Shown here: one piece after another, positions 1-7,770 of the stretch
How positions within the stretch are numbered: the first letter of the stretch is position 1
Layout of the letters: each line of letters begins with the position of its first letter
From: CAG-791 sp045130475
GTDB lineage: Bacteria; Bacillota; Clostridia; Lachnospirales; Lachnospiraceae
Assembly (NCBI GenBank): GCA_045130475.1
Contig: JBGUPU010000041.1
Coordinates: forward strand, 13,213-77,212
Reading direction: 5' to 3'
Length of the DNA: 64,000 nt
The notes under the pieces: generated by a model
Database searches by the model: none
What the model saw: the letters and a program-made list of their open reading frames with translations, nothing else
What the model was told of the DNA's origin: nothing
Made by a program: the position numbers and the translations under genes

Positions 1-2
1 CG

Positions 3-692
3 ATGGAGGTCTTTGACGACGAGTCGATTGTTCTGAACATCCTGCTCCGCAAGGGGACCTTTTATCAGATGTTCCGCCCCCTGATGGACGGCCATAATCT
101 GATCAGTGAGTTCTTTTCCGGAGGCATGTACCATTCCGAGAAGATCAGATACCTGGTCTTTCACAAAGCGCAGAAAAACCTTGCCGAGACCCGGCGCAGG
201 ATCGATTATCTGTGGCAGGAGCAGATGCACAATGATATGTTTTCCGATCAGATCCTGGTCGGCATACTGATCTTTCTCATCTCCATGATTATGCGCAATG
301 ACCAGGATGTGATGGAGTCCTCCCTGTCTGAAGCACACTCCGACAGGAGAGAGGATTTTCAGGTCCTGCGCTATATTGAGGATCATTTATCGGAAGTGAC
401 TCTCAATGACATAGCGGATCATTTCGGTTTTTCGGTTTCCCACTGCTCACGTCTGATCAAATCAAGTACGGGGCAGAGTTTCAATGACTGGAAACGCGCC
501 CTGCGCATCCGCAGGGCGGAGCAGCTCCTTCTGGGAAGCAAAACACCGGTATCGGAGATCAGCGCGGAGCTGGGCTTTGAAAATCCGGAGTCCTTTATCC
601 GTGCCTTTAAAAAAGAGCTGCATATCACGCCCGCCAAATACAGAAAACAGGCTGCCGGCAGCCTGCATGAGAACGGAGGAATAAAGAGGTAA
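3..692 (+). CDS. AraC-family transcriptional regulator (5' end outside window)
   Basis: Cytoplasmic DNA-binding regulator. The C-terminal AraC/XylS domain has two helix-turn-helix units: residues about 132-152 (LNDIADHFGFSVSHCSRLIK) and about 181-213 (VSEISAELGF ... HITPAKYRK). The ending GFENPESFIRAFKK...TPAKYR is the family signature. About 120 residues precede the HTH, fewer than the usual sensor domain, and the frame begins at base 3 with no visible ribosome-binding site. The true start therefore probably lies left of the window and the ATG at 3 is internal. Two small ORFs and a Gfo/Idh/MocA oxidoreductase follow on the same strand within 500 bases. Regulation of that sugar or polyol enzyme is plausible, but the effector cannot be read from the sequence. 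Confidence 0.88.
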   Translation: MEVFDDESIVLNILLRKGTFYQMFRPLMDGHNLISEFFSGGMYHSEKIRYLVFHKAQKNLAETRRRIDYLWQEQMHNDMFSDQILVGILIFLISMIMRNDQDVMESSLSEAHSDRREDFQVLRYIEDHLSEVTLNDIADHFGFSVSHCSRLIKSSTGQSFNDWKRALRIRRAEQLLLGSKTPVSEISAELGFENPESFIRAFKKELHITPAKYRKQAAGSLHENGGIKR

Positions 693-699
693 AGTAAAA

Positions 700-798
700 A
701 TGACGGCTATAACGAAAAAAAGAATCGTTCTGTTTCTTACTGCCGCAACCTTGCTGCTGGCACGCTTCGCCCTTATGAAGCGCAGATCATCCGTGTGA
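700..798 (+). CDS. Possible 32-residue membrane peptide
   Basis: Begins 8 bases after the AraC stop codon. A GAGGT element at 685-689, overlapping that stop, could serve as ribosome-binding site. The product has a basic start (MTAITKKR), one hydrophobic stretch (IVLFLTAATLLLARFAL) and a basic tail (MKRRSS), the layout of a single-pass small membrane protein. It is followed 17 bases later by the next small gene with its own AAGGAGG. I do not recognise a family. It could be a chance frame, so existence is uncertain. Confidence 0.35.
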   Translation: MTAITKKRIVLFLTAATLLLARFALMKRRSSV

Positions 799-815
799 AA
801 AAGGAGGAATAAAAA

Positions 816-1016
816 ATGGCTGCTGCACCTGAAATTGCAAATTCAACTGTCGAGGAGCGGAGAGAATTTATTAAAAAGAAATATCCCTGCATTGCGGACT
901 GCGATATGTGCGGATTGTGCAAAGTTTTTCGCGGCCGGGATGCAGAGCATGCCTTTGAAGACTATATTAAGGGAAACCGTTCCTTTATGGATGTTTCAGC
1001 AGATTATAAGAGATAA
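816..1016 (+). CDS. Small four-cysteine protein, function unknown
   Basis: 66 residues with a strong AAGGAGG ribosome-binding site 8 bases before ATG. The centre carries four cysteines, C25-x3-C29-x2-C32-x2-C35, inside CIADCDMCGLCKVFRGRD, followed by an aromatic and acidic segment (AFEDYIKGNRSFMDV). The spacing suits metal (zinc or Fe-S) binding, but no ligand can be assigned. It has no signal peptide or membrane segment and should be cytosolic. It sits between an AraC regulator and a Gfo/Idh/MocA oxidoreductase. I know of similar small clostridial proteins with CGLC and FRG motifs but no assigned function. Confidence 0.7.
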   Translation: MAAAPEIANSTVEERREFIKKKYPCIADCDMCGLCKVFRGRDAEHAFEDYIKGNRSFMDVSADYKR

Positions 1017-1159
1017 TGCGAAGAATGGAATATAGTACAGGTCTATTCTTCATCGCGCAGGATTTCAGGGAGAATCTTAAAACGTTTGAATATTATGATA
1101 AGCACGCAGAAAGTGAGACTGGCTGCACATTGACAGAAGAAAGGGAGCCAAAAAGATGA
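1016..1159 (+). CDS. Possible 47-residue coupled ORF
   Basis: Opens at ATG 1016-1018, overlapping the preceding stop codon by one base (TAATG), and closes with TGA at 1157-1159, overlapping the next gene's ATG (ATGA). Both junctions are of the kind used for translational coupling. The product starts MRRMEYSTGLFFIAQDF and is otherwise mixed and charged, without a recognised domain. There is no ribosome-binding site of its own beyond the upstream coding sequence. It may be a real coupled peptide or a lucky spacer. Confidence 0.3.
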   Translation: MRRMEYSTGLFFIAQDFRENLKTFEYYDKHAESETGCTLTEEREPKR

Positions 1160-2322
1160 AAGCATTACGAATCGGAGTGATCGGTCTGGGAGATATCTGC
1201 CACGCCTATTTGTCAAATCTGCAGAAGTATCCGGATGCAGTGGAGCTGTACGCCTGTGCCTGCCGTACGCCGGCCAAGGCAGAGGCTAAAAAGGAGCAGT
1301 ACGGATTCCGAAAGGCCTATGCGACCGGCGATGAGCTGCTGCAGGATCCCGAGGTGGATCTGGTGCTGAACCTGACAACGCCTGCGGCGCATTATTCCTA
1401 CAATATTGCGGCCCTGCGCGCAGGAAAACATGTCTATTCCGAAAAGCCCCTGGCAGCGACATTTGCGGAAGGGCAGGAGATCATGGAACTGGCGGCGGAG
1501 AAAGGCCTGTACGTGGGCTGTGCGCCGGATACCTTTATGGGTGCCCGCCTGCAGACCTTCCGCAGGCTGATGGACGAGGGCGTCACCGGTCAGATCGTCG
1601 CGGGAACGGCCAACTGTATTTCGCACGGCTGGGAGTGGTACCACCCGAGCCCGGCTTTCTTTTACCAGAAAGGGGCAGGTCCCGTGCTGGATATCGGTCC
1701 CTATTATATGACTGCGCTTCTTTCCCTGCTGGGGCCGGTTGAATCTGTCTGTGCCATGGGCATTCAGCCGCAGAAGGAGCGCATGATCTATTCCGAAGCC
1801 ATGAAGGGGCAGATGCTGCAGGTGGATCCGGATATCATGACCTCCCTGTCCGCAGTGCTGAAATTCAGGTGCGGCGCCGTCATCAGCTACAATATGATCT
1901 GGGATGCCTGGGATTCTGTCATGCCGCGCATGGAGCTTTATGGCACCAAATCAACCCTGGTCATGGCGGATGAGGATCCCAACCAGGGACCCAACATTTT
2001 CGGCGGAGATACTCTGGTAAAGAATGCGGAGACCTATCGCTGGAAAAATATGCCGCGCCATGAAGGCGACGAGGACATTCCCTGGGAGATAACGGAGGTA
2101 AAGCATGACTTTGGCGCGACCAGCTTTGTTACCAATGACCGCGGGATCGGCCTGATCGACATCGTGCATGCGATCGAGGAAGGACGCCCCTGCCGCGCCA
2201 GCGGAGCCATGGCTCTGCATATGCTCGAGGTCAGTGAAGCTATCCTGATCTCCGCCAGGGAAAACCGCTATGTAAAGGTAAATACCACGTTTGATCTTCC
2301 TGAAGCGATGCCGCAGAAATGA
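1156..2322 (+). CDS. Gfo/Idh/MocA-family NAD(P)-dependent oxidoreductase
   Basis: A 388-residue cytosolic dehydrogenase. The N-terminal Rossmann fold has the dinucleotide loop GVIGLGDIC (residues 7-15). The family EKP motif (SEKPLA, 95-100) supplies the catalytic or structural lysine. The C-terminal alpha/beta domain carries a GPVLDIGPYYMTALLSLLGPV segment typical of the family's second domain. Length is normal. Substrates are usually sugars, inositols or other polyols; the exact one cannot be deduced. A ribosome-binding site (AGGGAG) precedes ATG 1156. The AraC regulator just upstream fits sugar-responsive control. Confidence 0.9.
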   Translation: MKALRIGVIGLGDICHAYLSNLQKYPDAVELYACACRTPAKAEAKKEQYGFRKAYATGDELLQDPEVDLVLNLTTPAAHYSYNIAALRAGKHVYSEKPLAATFAEGQEIMELAAEKGLYVGCAPDTFMGARLQTFRRLMDEGVTGQIVAGTANCISHGWEWYHPSPAFFYQKGAGPVLDIGPYYMTALLSLLGPVESVCAMGIQPQKERMIYSEAMKGQMLQVDPDIMTSLSAVLKFRCGAVISYNMIWDAWDSVMPRMELYGTKSTLVMADEDPNQGPNIFGGDTLVKNAETYRWKNMPRHEGDEDIPWEITEVKHDFGATSFVTNDRGIGLIDIVHAIEEGRPCRASGAMALHMLEVSEAILISARENRYVKVNTTFDLPEAMPQK

Positions 2323-2370
2323 GATGCCGGAACAGAATGTTCATACATGTTTGAGAACAGGAGGTCATAC

Positions 2371-2400
2371 ATGGCTTGCAGTACAACGCCATGGAGCTGA
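2371..2400 (+). CDS. Nine-codon micro-ORF with strong ribosome-binding site
   Basis: A perfect AGGAGGT at 2359-2365 is followed 5 bases later by ATG and a nine-codon frame (MACSTTPWS) whose TGA lies 3 bases before the ATG of the membrane protein at 2404. This could be a leader peptide that delivers ribosomes to the next gene, or the Shine-Dalgarno element may act directly. No amino-acid bias typical of attenuator leaders is seen. Confidence 0.25.
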   Translation: MACSTTPWS

Positions 2401-2403
2401 AGA

Positions 2404-3057
2404 ATGAAATATGGAGAATCTGCTTTTGACATCTTATACCTGTTATTTGCAATCATCAGTGGCTGTATGATACTGTACAGGGCAGAAAACAGGACCCAAA
2501 AGTACATGGGGCTTGCGGCGCTGATCCTGGGCTGCGGAGATGCCTTTCATCTCATTCCCCGCGTGATGAACTATTTTTCGGAGGCGGATTTTACGGCCGC
2601 CCTGGGAATCGGCAAGCTGATCACGTCCATCAGCATGACAGTTTTTTACCTGCTCCTGTATTATATCTGGCTGGGCCTTTTCCGGATGCGGGAAAAACAG
2701 AGCCTTACAGCTTCCCTTCGGATATTGGTGATCATTCGAATTGTCCTGTGTCTGCTCCCGCAGAACGGGTGGATGGAAAACAGCACAGACCTGGTCTGGG
2801 GGACGATCCGCAATATTCCCTTCGTCCTCATCGGCGCCGCAGTCTGCCTGTTATATTTTCAGAAGAGAGGGGAGGACCAGGGATTTAGGAACTTCTGGCT
2901 CTATATCCTTTTGTCATTTCTGTTTTATATTCCGGTTGCAGTGGGGGCGGGACTGCTCCCCATGCTGGGGATGCTCATGCTCCCCAAGACCATTTGTTAT
3001 ATATGTATGATCGTGGCTTTCCTGCGCTCTGTTATGAGTGCTGCTCAGGGGCGATAA
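2404..3057 (+). CDS. Seven-TM integral membrane protein, function unknown
   Basis: 217 residues, almost entirely hydrophobic, with about seven membrane segments (for example FDILYLLFAIISGCMILY, LITSISMTVFYLLLYYIW, IPFVLIGAAVCLLYF, and two in the C-terminal 60 residues). A polar motif GDAFHLIPRVMNYF sits after the second segment and looks like a conserved functional site. I do not recognise a named family and see no signal peptide, ATPase or enzyme motif. The gene lies 26 bases before an esterase-like gene and may share its transcript. Confidence 0.65.
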   Translation: MKYGESAFDILYLLFAIISGCMILYRAENRTQKYMGLAALILGCGDAFHLIPRVMNYFSEADFTAALGIGKLITSISMTVFYLLLYYIWLGLFRMREKQSLTASLRILVIIRIVLCLLPQNGWMENSTDLVWGTIRNIPFVLIGAAVCLLYFQKRGEDQGFRNFWLYILLSFLFYIPVAVGAGLLPMLGMLMLPKTICYICMIVAFLRSVMSAAQGR

Positions 3058-3082
3058 AACGAATGCACGGAGAGGACAAACT

Positions 3083-3766
3083 ATGAACTTTGAGATAAAG
3101 ACTTATGGAGAACTGACTGCGGATACACTTCTGATTCAGATGGTCGATGACCATGATCTGGAAATGATCGAGAAGGAAGCTGCTTTGATTCGGGATTTTT
3201 CCGGAGGACAGGATTTCTGCCTGAAAGCAGTTAAGGTGAAAAGCTGGAATCATGATCTTTCCCCCTGGCCGGCACCGGCTGTTTTCGGGGATGAAGATTT
3301 TGGGGATGGCGCAGCCCGGACACTAATTTTTCTTCTGGACGAAATTCTTGCGGATTTTTCTAAAGATCCTGCACAGACCTTTAAAAGAATCTATATCGGA
3401 GGCTACTCGCTGGCAGGATTATTTGCTCTTTGGGCAGGATATCAGACAGATCGTTTTGATGGGATTGCCGCTGCATCGCCGTCAATATGGTTTCCGGGTT
3501 TCCTGGAATATATGAGAAATAACAGGATCCTCACAGAGGCTGTTTATCTGAGCCTCGGTGACCGCGAGGAAAAGACCAAAAATCCGCTTATGTCCCAGGT
3601 GGGAAATGCGGTCAGGGAGGCAGAAACCCTCTTGCAAAAAGAAGGGAAAGAATGCATTCTGGAGTGGAATAAAGGAAATCACTTTAAGCAGCCGGATCTT
3701 CGGACTGCAAAGGCTTTTGCCTGGCTGATGAACCGCGGGAGAAAGGAACAAAATGGAAGTATATGA
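3083..3766 (+). CDS. Putative alpha/beta-hydrolase esterase
   Basis: 227 residues. The nucleophile elbow is GGYSLAGL with Ser109; a candidate acid is Asp160 in SLGDREEKTKN and the candidate base is His200 in KGNHF, in the order and spacing of the putative esterase (esterase D-like) fold. No signal peptide, so probably cytosolic. ATG 3083 is chosen because GGAGAGG precedes it; the frame is open further upstream but without a site. Its 3' end overlaps the next gene by 14 bases and that gene overlaps a CapA-like gene by 4, so the three are probably co-translated. Substrate unknown; an acylated cell-surface glycan or peptide is possible from context. Confidence 0.78.
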   Translation: MNFEIKTYGELTADTLLIQMVDDHDLEMIEKEAALIRDFSGGQDFCLKAVKVKSWNHDLSPWPAPAVFGDEDFGDGAARTLIFLLDEILADFSKDPAQTFKRIYIGGYSLAGLFALWAGYQTDRFDGIAAASPSIWFPGFLEYMRNNRILTEAVYLSLGDREEKTKNPLMSQVGNAVREAETLLQKEGKECILEWNKGNHFKQPDLRTAKAFAWLMNRGRKEQNGSI

Positions 3767-4040
3767 GGCACTGACATTGCTGCGGGAAAAGGCAGTCAAA
3801 GACCCCGCTTTAAAAGATCATCTTCTGGAAACCAGAAACAGCAGTACACCGCTGTCGGATTTCTGCAGACTGAGCACACAGGCCGGCATAGAGCTCTATG
3901 AAATGGATCTGCTGTCTGCCGGAGAGGACTATTATGCCGCCATGCGAAGATCTACAAATGGCGGCGGTGAGAATTCCCCCCTGCTTGTCGGCGAGGATGA
4001 TTACTATGAACTGTTTATGGAGGAATTGGAAGGGCTATGA
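3753..4040 (+). CDS. Small Nif11-like protein
   Basis: 95 residues. The first half (EALTLLREKAVKDPALKDHL ... then FCRLSTQAGIELYEMDLL) has the helical pattern of Nif11-like domains: a DP-L-x-x-L segment followed by an AG-I/F-x-L-x-x-x-x-L segment. The tail is RSTNGGGENSPLLVGED followed by an acidic aromatic end. It has a single cysteine and no clear cleavable core, so a peptide-natural-product precursor role is not supported. It starts inside the esterase gene and ends in an ATGA overlap with the CapA-like gene, implying tight co-expression. Family assignment is by pattern and moderately sure. Confidence 0.6.
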   Translation: MEVYEALTLLREKAVKDPALKDHLLETRNSSTPLSDFCRLSTQAGIELYEMDLLSAGEDYYAAMRRSTNGGGENSPLLVGEDDYYELFMEELEGL

Positions 4041-5395
4041 GTTGGACAGAAAAACAGATTCAGGAAGATGACTGCGGGTGCAAAGAAGGCCCGAAAAAAA
4101 GGAAAATTGGAAAAAAGGGATTTCTGCTTATAGGTCTGGTCCTGGCTGGACTGGTATTTTTCGGAACTGTGCAGCAGGGGGTATATGCGGAGAAATCAAA
4201 TCCTGCAGAACCCGCTGACGGGAAGACGGCGGAACAGACAGTTTCCGGGCAGCAAAAGACGGATTCTAAAGTTCCGGAGAAAACTGATACCTCAAAGGGA
4301 GCAGGCTCTCAAGCTTCGGAGAAAACCGATGCTTCCGGGGAAGCCGCTCCTAAAATCCCGGCGAAGACCGATGCCCCGAAGGCTGCTGAGGAGACGGAGC
4401 GCAATTACGATTTTACCCTGGGCTTTGCCGGGGACATCTGCCTGGCAGACAACTATATTCCTATGCAGCATCTGGCAGCGATCGGCTCGGAGGATATCTC
4501 TGACGGTATTGATCCCCGTTTTATTGAAATCATGAAGAGCATGGACCAGATGTGGATCAACAACGAATTCGTTTACAGCCGCCGGGGGGAGCCGCTCCCC
4601 ACCAAAGCCTGGACTTTCTGCGGAGATCCGGACAATGTATCCTATTTAAAGGATCTGGGGGTGGATATCGTCGGACTTGCCAACAACCATACCTTCGATT
4701 TTGGTGAAGTTTCCTTCCTGGACACCCTGGAAACTCTGGAGAAAGCAGAGATTCCCTACGTCGGTGCCGGACGGACCATGAAGGAGGCCGGCGCGCCGGT
4801 CTATCTGGAGGTGGATGGATTCAAGATCGCCTATGTCGCCGCCTCCCGTGCGGAATATACCATCTATACACCGGAAGCGACCGATACGGAACCGGGAATT
4901 CTCTGGTGCTATGACTATACCCGTTTCCTGGAGTCCATTAAGACAGCGGCGGAAAATGCCGATTATGTCATTGCTCTTCCCCACTGGGGTGTGGAGCACA
5001 GCACAGTGCTGGAAGAGGAACAGATCTACGGGGCGCATGCACTTATTGATGCCGGCGCAGATGCTGTAATCGGTGCCCATCCGCACATCCTGCAGGGCAT
5101 TGAATACTATGAGGGAAAACCTATCCTCTACAGCCTGGGCAACTTCTGGTTTGATGATTATGATATCGATACGCTTGTCGCCGAGCTGCATATCAAGGGC
5201 AAAACAAAGGACAAGGATGCATCCTTGAAGAAAGCAGAGGTCGAGCTCAAGCTGTATCCGGGCACCCAGAGCGGCGTCTATACTGCATTTGCAGACACAG
5301 AGGAATGGAAAACCCGGATCCTGCAGTACCTGGAGGGAATCTCCGTAAACGTAAACATTGATGAAGACGGCGTGGTACATCCTGATTCGGATTGA
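4037..5395 (+). CDS. CapA-family (PGA_cap) metallophosphatase-like protein
   Basis: 452 residues. A basic start and one membrane segment (residues about 28-45) anchor it, followed by a Lys/Asp/Ala-rich linker of repeated KTDxSK-like units (about 55-125). The extracellular domain begins at DFTLGFAGDICLADNYIP and shows the PGA_cap motifs: LANNHTFDFG (metal site), LPHWGVEH, and GAHPHILQGIEYYEGKPILYSLGNF. CapA proteins act in poly-gamma-glutamate capsule synthesis or, more generally, as calcineurin-like enzymes at the cell surface. No capB/capC genes are nearby, so capsule synthesis is not implied. It is the last gene of the esterase/Nif11-like run and is followed by a terminator. Confidence 0.85.
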   Translation: MSWTEKQIQEDDCGCKEGPKKRKIGKKGFLLIGLVLAGLVFFGTVQQGVYAEKSNPAEPADGKTAEQTVSGQQKTDSKVPEKTDTSKGAGSQASEKTDASGEAAPKIPAKTDAPKAAEETERNYDFTLGFAGDICLADNYIPMQHLAAIGSEDISDGIDPRFIEIMKSMDQMWINNEFVYSRRGEPLPTKAWTFCGDPDNVSYLKDLGVDIVGLANNHTFDFGEVSFLDTLETLEKAEIPYVGAGRTMKEAGAPVYLEVDGFKIAYVAASRAEYTIYTPEATDTEPGILWCYDYTRFLESIKTAAENADYVIALPHWGVEHSTVLEEEQIYGAHALIDAGADAVIGAHPHILQGIEYYEGKPILYSLGNFWFDDYDIDTLVAELHIKGKTKDKDASLKKAEVELKLYPGTQSGVYTAFADTEEWKTRILQYLEGISVNVNIDEDGVVHPDSD

Positions 5396-5472
5396 TCTGG
5401 ATTGTCACCAGTCTCGACCGGCAGCCCGTCTGCCATCAGAACGGTAAGATGATTTCACTTGAGAAAACAATC

Positions 5473-5549
5473 AGGACCATCGGCACTGCCGGTGGTCCTG
5501 TCTACAGTTAAGAGGAGACAGGGGACGTGTCTGCGTCTCCTGTCTCTTT
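5473..5549. terminator. Bidirectional terminator between convergent genes
   Basis: Two hairpins lie between the capA-like gene and the minus-strand gene. The one at 5473-5499 (AGGACCATCGGC / GCCGGTGGTCCT) is followed on the minus strand by GATTGTTTT. The one at 5515-5546 (GAGACAGGGGAC / GTCTCCTGTCTC) is followed on the plus strand by TTT. They would end transcripts from both directions. Confidence 0.7.
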
Positions 5550-5564
5550 GACTTATATTTATGT

Positions 5565-7751
5565 TTAATGTCTTTTATAGAATTTACCGATTGCAATTCC
5601 TGTCAGCAGTAAAGCGGTGCATCCTCCGAGGATACCCCATGTCCTGGCATCAAGCGGTTCTGCCGTCGATTGTGCTTCGTCTTCCTGATCTTCTTCTTCC
5701 TGTGACTGCTCCTGCTGCTGCATGAACCCCCCGGGCTTTCCGTACTGCGCCATATCAGAAGGTATTTGGTCTGCGTTGACATCGGTTGAGCCGTCCTGAC
5801 TCATGTCAGACATATCCGGAGGTGCCTGTTCTGCGCTGGCATCAGTAGAGCCGTCCTGTCTCATGCCGGGCATATCAGAAGGTGTTGTTCCAGTATCTGT
5901 GCTGCCTGTAGAAGAGTTTTCTCCGCGTCCGCCTCTGGGCTGCATGCCTCCCCGGTGCATATTTCCGCCGAACATACTGCTCTGAGAGTCGCCATAGGAT
6001 GCGGAGACCTCTTCCAGGGTGATTGTCTCCTCATTTTCCCCGATTACAACCGTATAGGTTTCGCCGGTTTCCATCTGCGGACAACTCACCAGTGCTGACG
6101 AGAAACTGCAGGGGACTTCCCAGGACAGCAGGACATTACCGTCGGTATCTTCGATTGCGAGTGCAGTGCCTGCTTCAGCTGCGGTACTGGTATTGTACAG
6201 GATGGAAGCCTGTGTGGAGGTGGAATCAAATGCTTCTGCCATGGAAGACGCTCCGCAGGCGATGATCGTGCCGCCGGATATCTCTGCGACACCGCCGCTC
6301 TCGCTGCCATAGTCAACAGCGCTGTTGCTTCCGGATCCCTGCAGACTTACATAAATCGTTCCGCCGCTGATGATGATATCGCCGTTGGAATCAAGACCGT
6401 CTGCGTCATTACCTGTTTCATTGATGATAGTGATCGTTCCGCCGCTGATATTGATGTAGGTTTCCTCATCGTTTGAAGACGTGGACGATTGAGTGTCCGT
6501 GTTTTCTCCCTTGGAACCCATATCTGGAGGAGTCGGCATTTCACCGGCAGAATCTCCGGAACTCATATCTGGAGGAGTCGGCATTTCATTGGTGGAATCT
6601 CCGGAACCCATATCTGGAGGAGTCGGCATCTCATCGGTCGATTCTGAGGAACTCATATCTTGAGTAGCCGCCGTGCTGTCCGCCGCGGCACCCATGTGAC
6701 CGCCGCCCATACCGCCGGCACCGATCTGACTGTCGCTGTTGCCGTTGGCATTGAATCCGTCGTCCTTCGGGTAGATCGTGATGTCTCCGCCCGAAACATC
6801 GATGGTTAATGCTTCAATTCCTTCATAGCACTCCTCGATGAGAAGCGTTCCATCCAGGATGGATACGGAAGCGTCGGAATGAATACCGTCATCTCCTGAG
6901 GAAACGGTGAGGCTTCCGCCTGCGATCGTGATCTCTCCGGTTGTATGGATGCCGTCATCGGCTGCCTTTATATTCAGGCTGCCGGATTCTATGTACAGAT
7001 ATCCGTTTTCCTCCTCATTGGAGGTGACCATGCCGTCATCTCCCGCATCCACTGTGATGGAGGCTTCCTTGATGCGGAGGCTGTCATTGGCGTGAATGCC
7101 ATCCGCCGCCGCAGTTACAGTGATGGTTCCCCCGGTTATGACCAGGTCATCGTTGGCGGCTATACCGTGTCTGTATTCCGCATTCACAGTGAGGCTGCCG
7201 CTTCCGTTGATCGTCAGATCGTCGTGTGCGAAAACTGCGCCGTCCGTCCCGTCATCCAGCGCCTGATCCGAATATGCCGAACCGCTGGTCAGTGTATTCT
7301 GACTGCCTTCAGCGAGTGTCAGGAAGACTTTGTCTGCCTGTTCCACCCGGATACATGCATCGTCGCTGCAATTGATCTCTACTCCGTTCAGCAGGATGAA
7401 TACTTTGGAGGAATCATAGGCGTCTACCGAGAGATAACCGTCAGTAAGCGATCCGGAGACAACATAGTAACCCGCGTTTGTGATCACAACGTTTCCGTCA
7501 TTGGTATAGGCTCCGTTTCCGGAAATTTCGGCTCCGTCTCCCGTCAGCGTGATGACGGTTGAATCCGAGGTGTCCCAGTCTCCGTCCTGATCATTTGCAG
7601 TAAAGTATTCAGAATCAGAATTCTGTTCTGCGTCTTCATCTACGATTTTTGTGATTCCCAGAGATTCACCTTTAATAAACAGTGCTGTCAGGACAAGACA
7701 GCATACGACGATGGCAACGCAGATCTTATCCAGTTTATTATGCGTTGACAT
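5565..7751 (-). CDS. Cthe_2159/DUF4353-type carbohydrate-binding beta-helix protein
   Basis: 728-residue surface protein. Residues about 11-27 form a signal or anchor segment (VAIVVCCLVLTALFIKG) and a second membrane segment near the end (WGILGGCTALLLTGIAIGKFY) is followed by KRH. The body contains many ISGG(T/S)(I/L)T and DDGIHA / DDGIHT / DDGIHS repeats, typical of right-handed beta-helix proteins of the Cthe_2159 family (calcium and polygalacturonate binding in the founding member). It is interrupted by Pro/Met/Asp-rich repeats of 15 residues (PTPPDM) and 20 residues. GGGGAGAT precedes the ATG. It lies 19 bases after a DUF4956 gene; this pair plus a VTC-domain gene is a recurring cassette in Clostridia. 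Confidence 0.85.
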   Translation of the reverse strand: MSTHNKLDKICVAIVVCCLVLTALFIKGESLGITKIVDEDAEQNSDSEYFTANDQDGDWDTSDSTVITLTGDGAEISGNGAYTNDGNVVITNAGYYVVSGSLTDGYLSVDAYDSSKVFILLNGVEINCSDDACIRVEQADKVFLTLAEGSQNTLTSGSAYSDQALDDGTDGAVFAHDDLTINGSGSLTVNAEYRHGIAANDDLVITGGTITVTAAADGIHANDSLRIKEASITVDAGDDGMVTSNEEENGYLYIESGSLNIKAADDGIHTTGEITIAGGSLTVSSGDDGIHSDASVSILDGTLLIEECYEGIEALTIDVSGGDITIYPKDDGFNANGNSDSQIGAGGMGGGHMGAAADSTAATQDMSSSESTDEMPTPPDMGSGDSTNEMPTPPDMSSGDSAGEMPTPPDMGSKGENTDTQSSTSSNDEETYINISGGTITIINETGNDADGLDSNGDIIISGGTIYVSLQGSGSNSAVDYGSESGGVAEISGGTIIACGASSMAEAFDSTSTQASILYNTSTAAEAGTALAIEDTDGNVLLSWEVPCSFSSALVSCPQMETGETYTVVIGENEETITLEEVSASYGDSQSSMFGGNMHRGGMQPRGGRGENSSTGSTDTGTTPSDMPGMRQDGSTDASAEQAPPDMSDMSQDGSTDVNADQIPSDMAQYGKPGGFMQQQEQSQEEEDQEDEAQSTAEPLDARTWGILGGCTALLLTGIAIGKFYKRH
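6519..6653 (-). repeat. Three 45-bp in-frame repeats (PTPPDM units)
   Basis: Copies begin at 6519, 6564 and 6609 on the plus strand (each starting CATATCTGGAGG), a 45-bp period encoding 15-residue units around EMPTPPDM. A second, 60-bp tandem arrangement in the same gene lies around 5760-5890 (repeated GAGCCGTCCTG at 5788 and 5848). These are low-complexity spacers in the beta-helix protein and are likely to vary in copy number. Confidence 0.85.
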
Positions 7752-7770
7752 TGCTGTTATCTCCCCGGGA

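Noticed and set aside
3753..4040. Nif11-type RiPP precursor
   Set aside because: There is no Gly-Gly cleavage site with a cysteine-rich core and no modifying enzyme next to it; the neighbours are an esterase and a CapA-like protein.
4037..5395. Complete poly-gamma-glutamate capsule operon
   Set aside because: Only the CapA-like gene is present; capB, capC and capD are absent.
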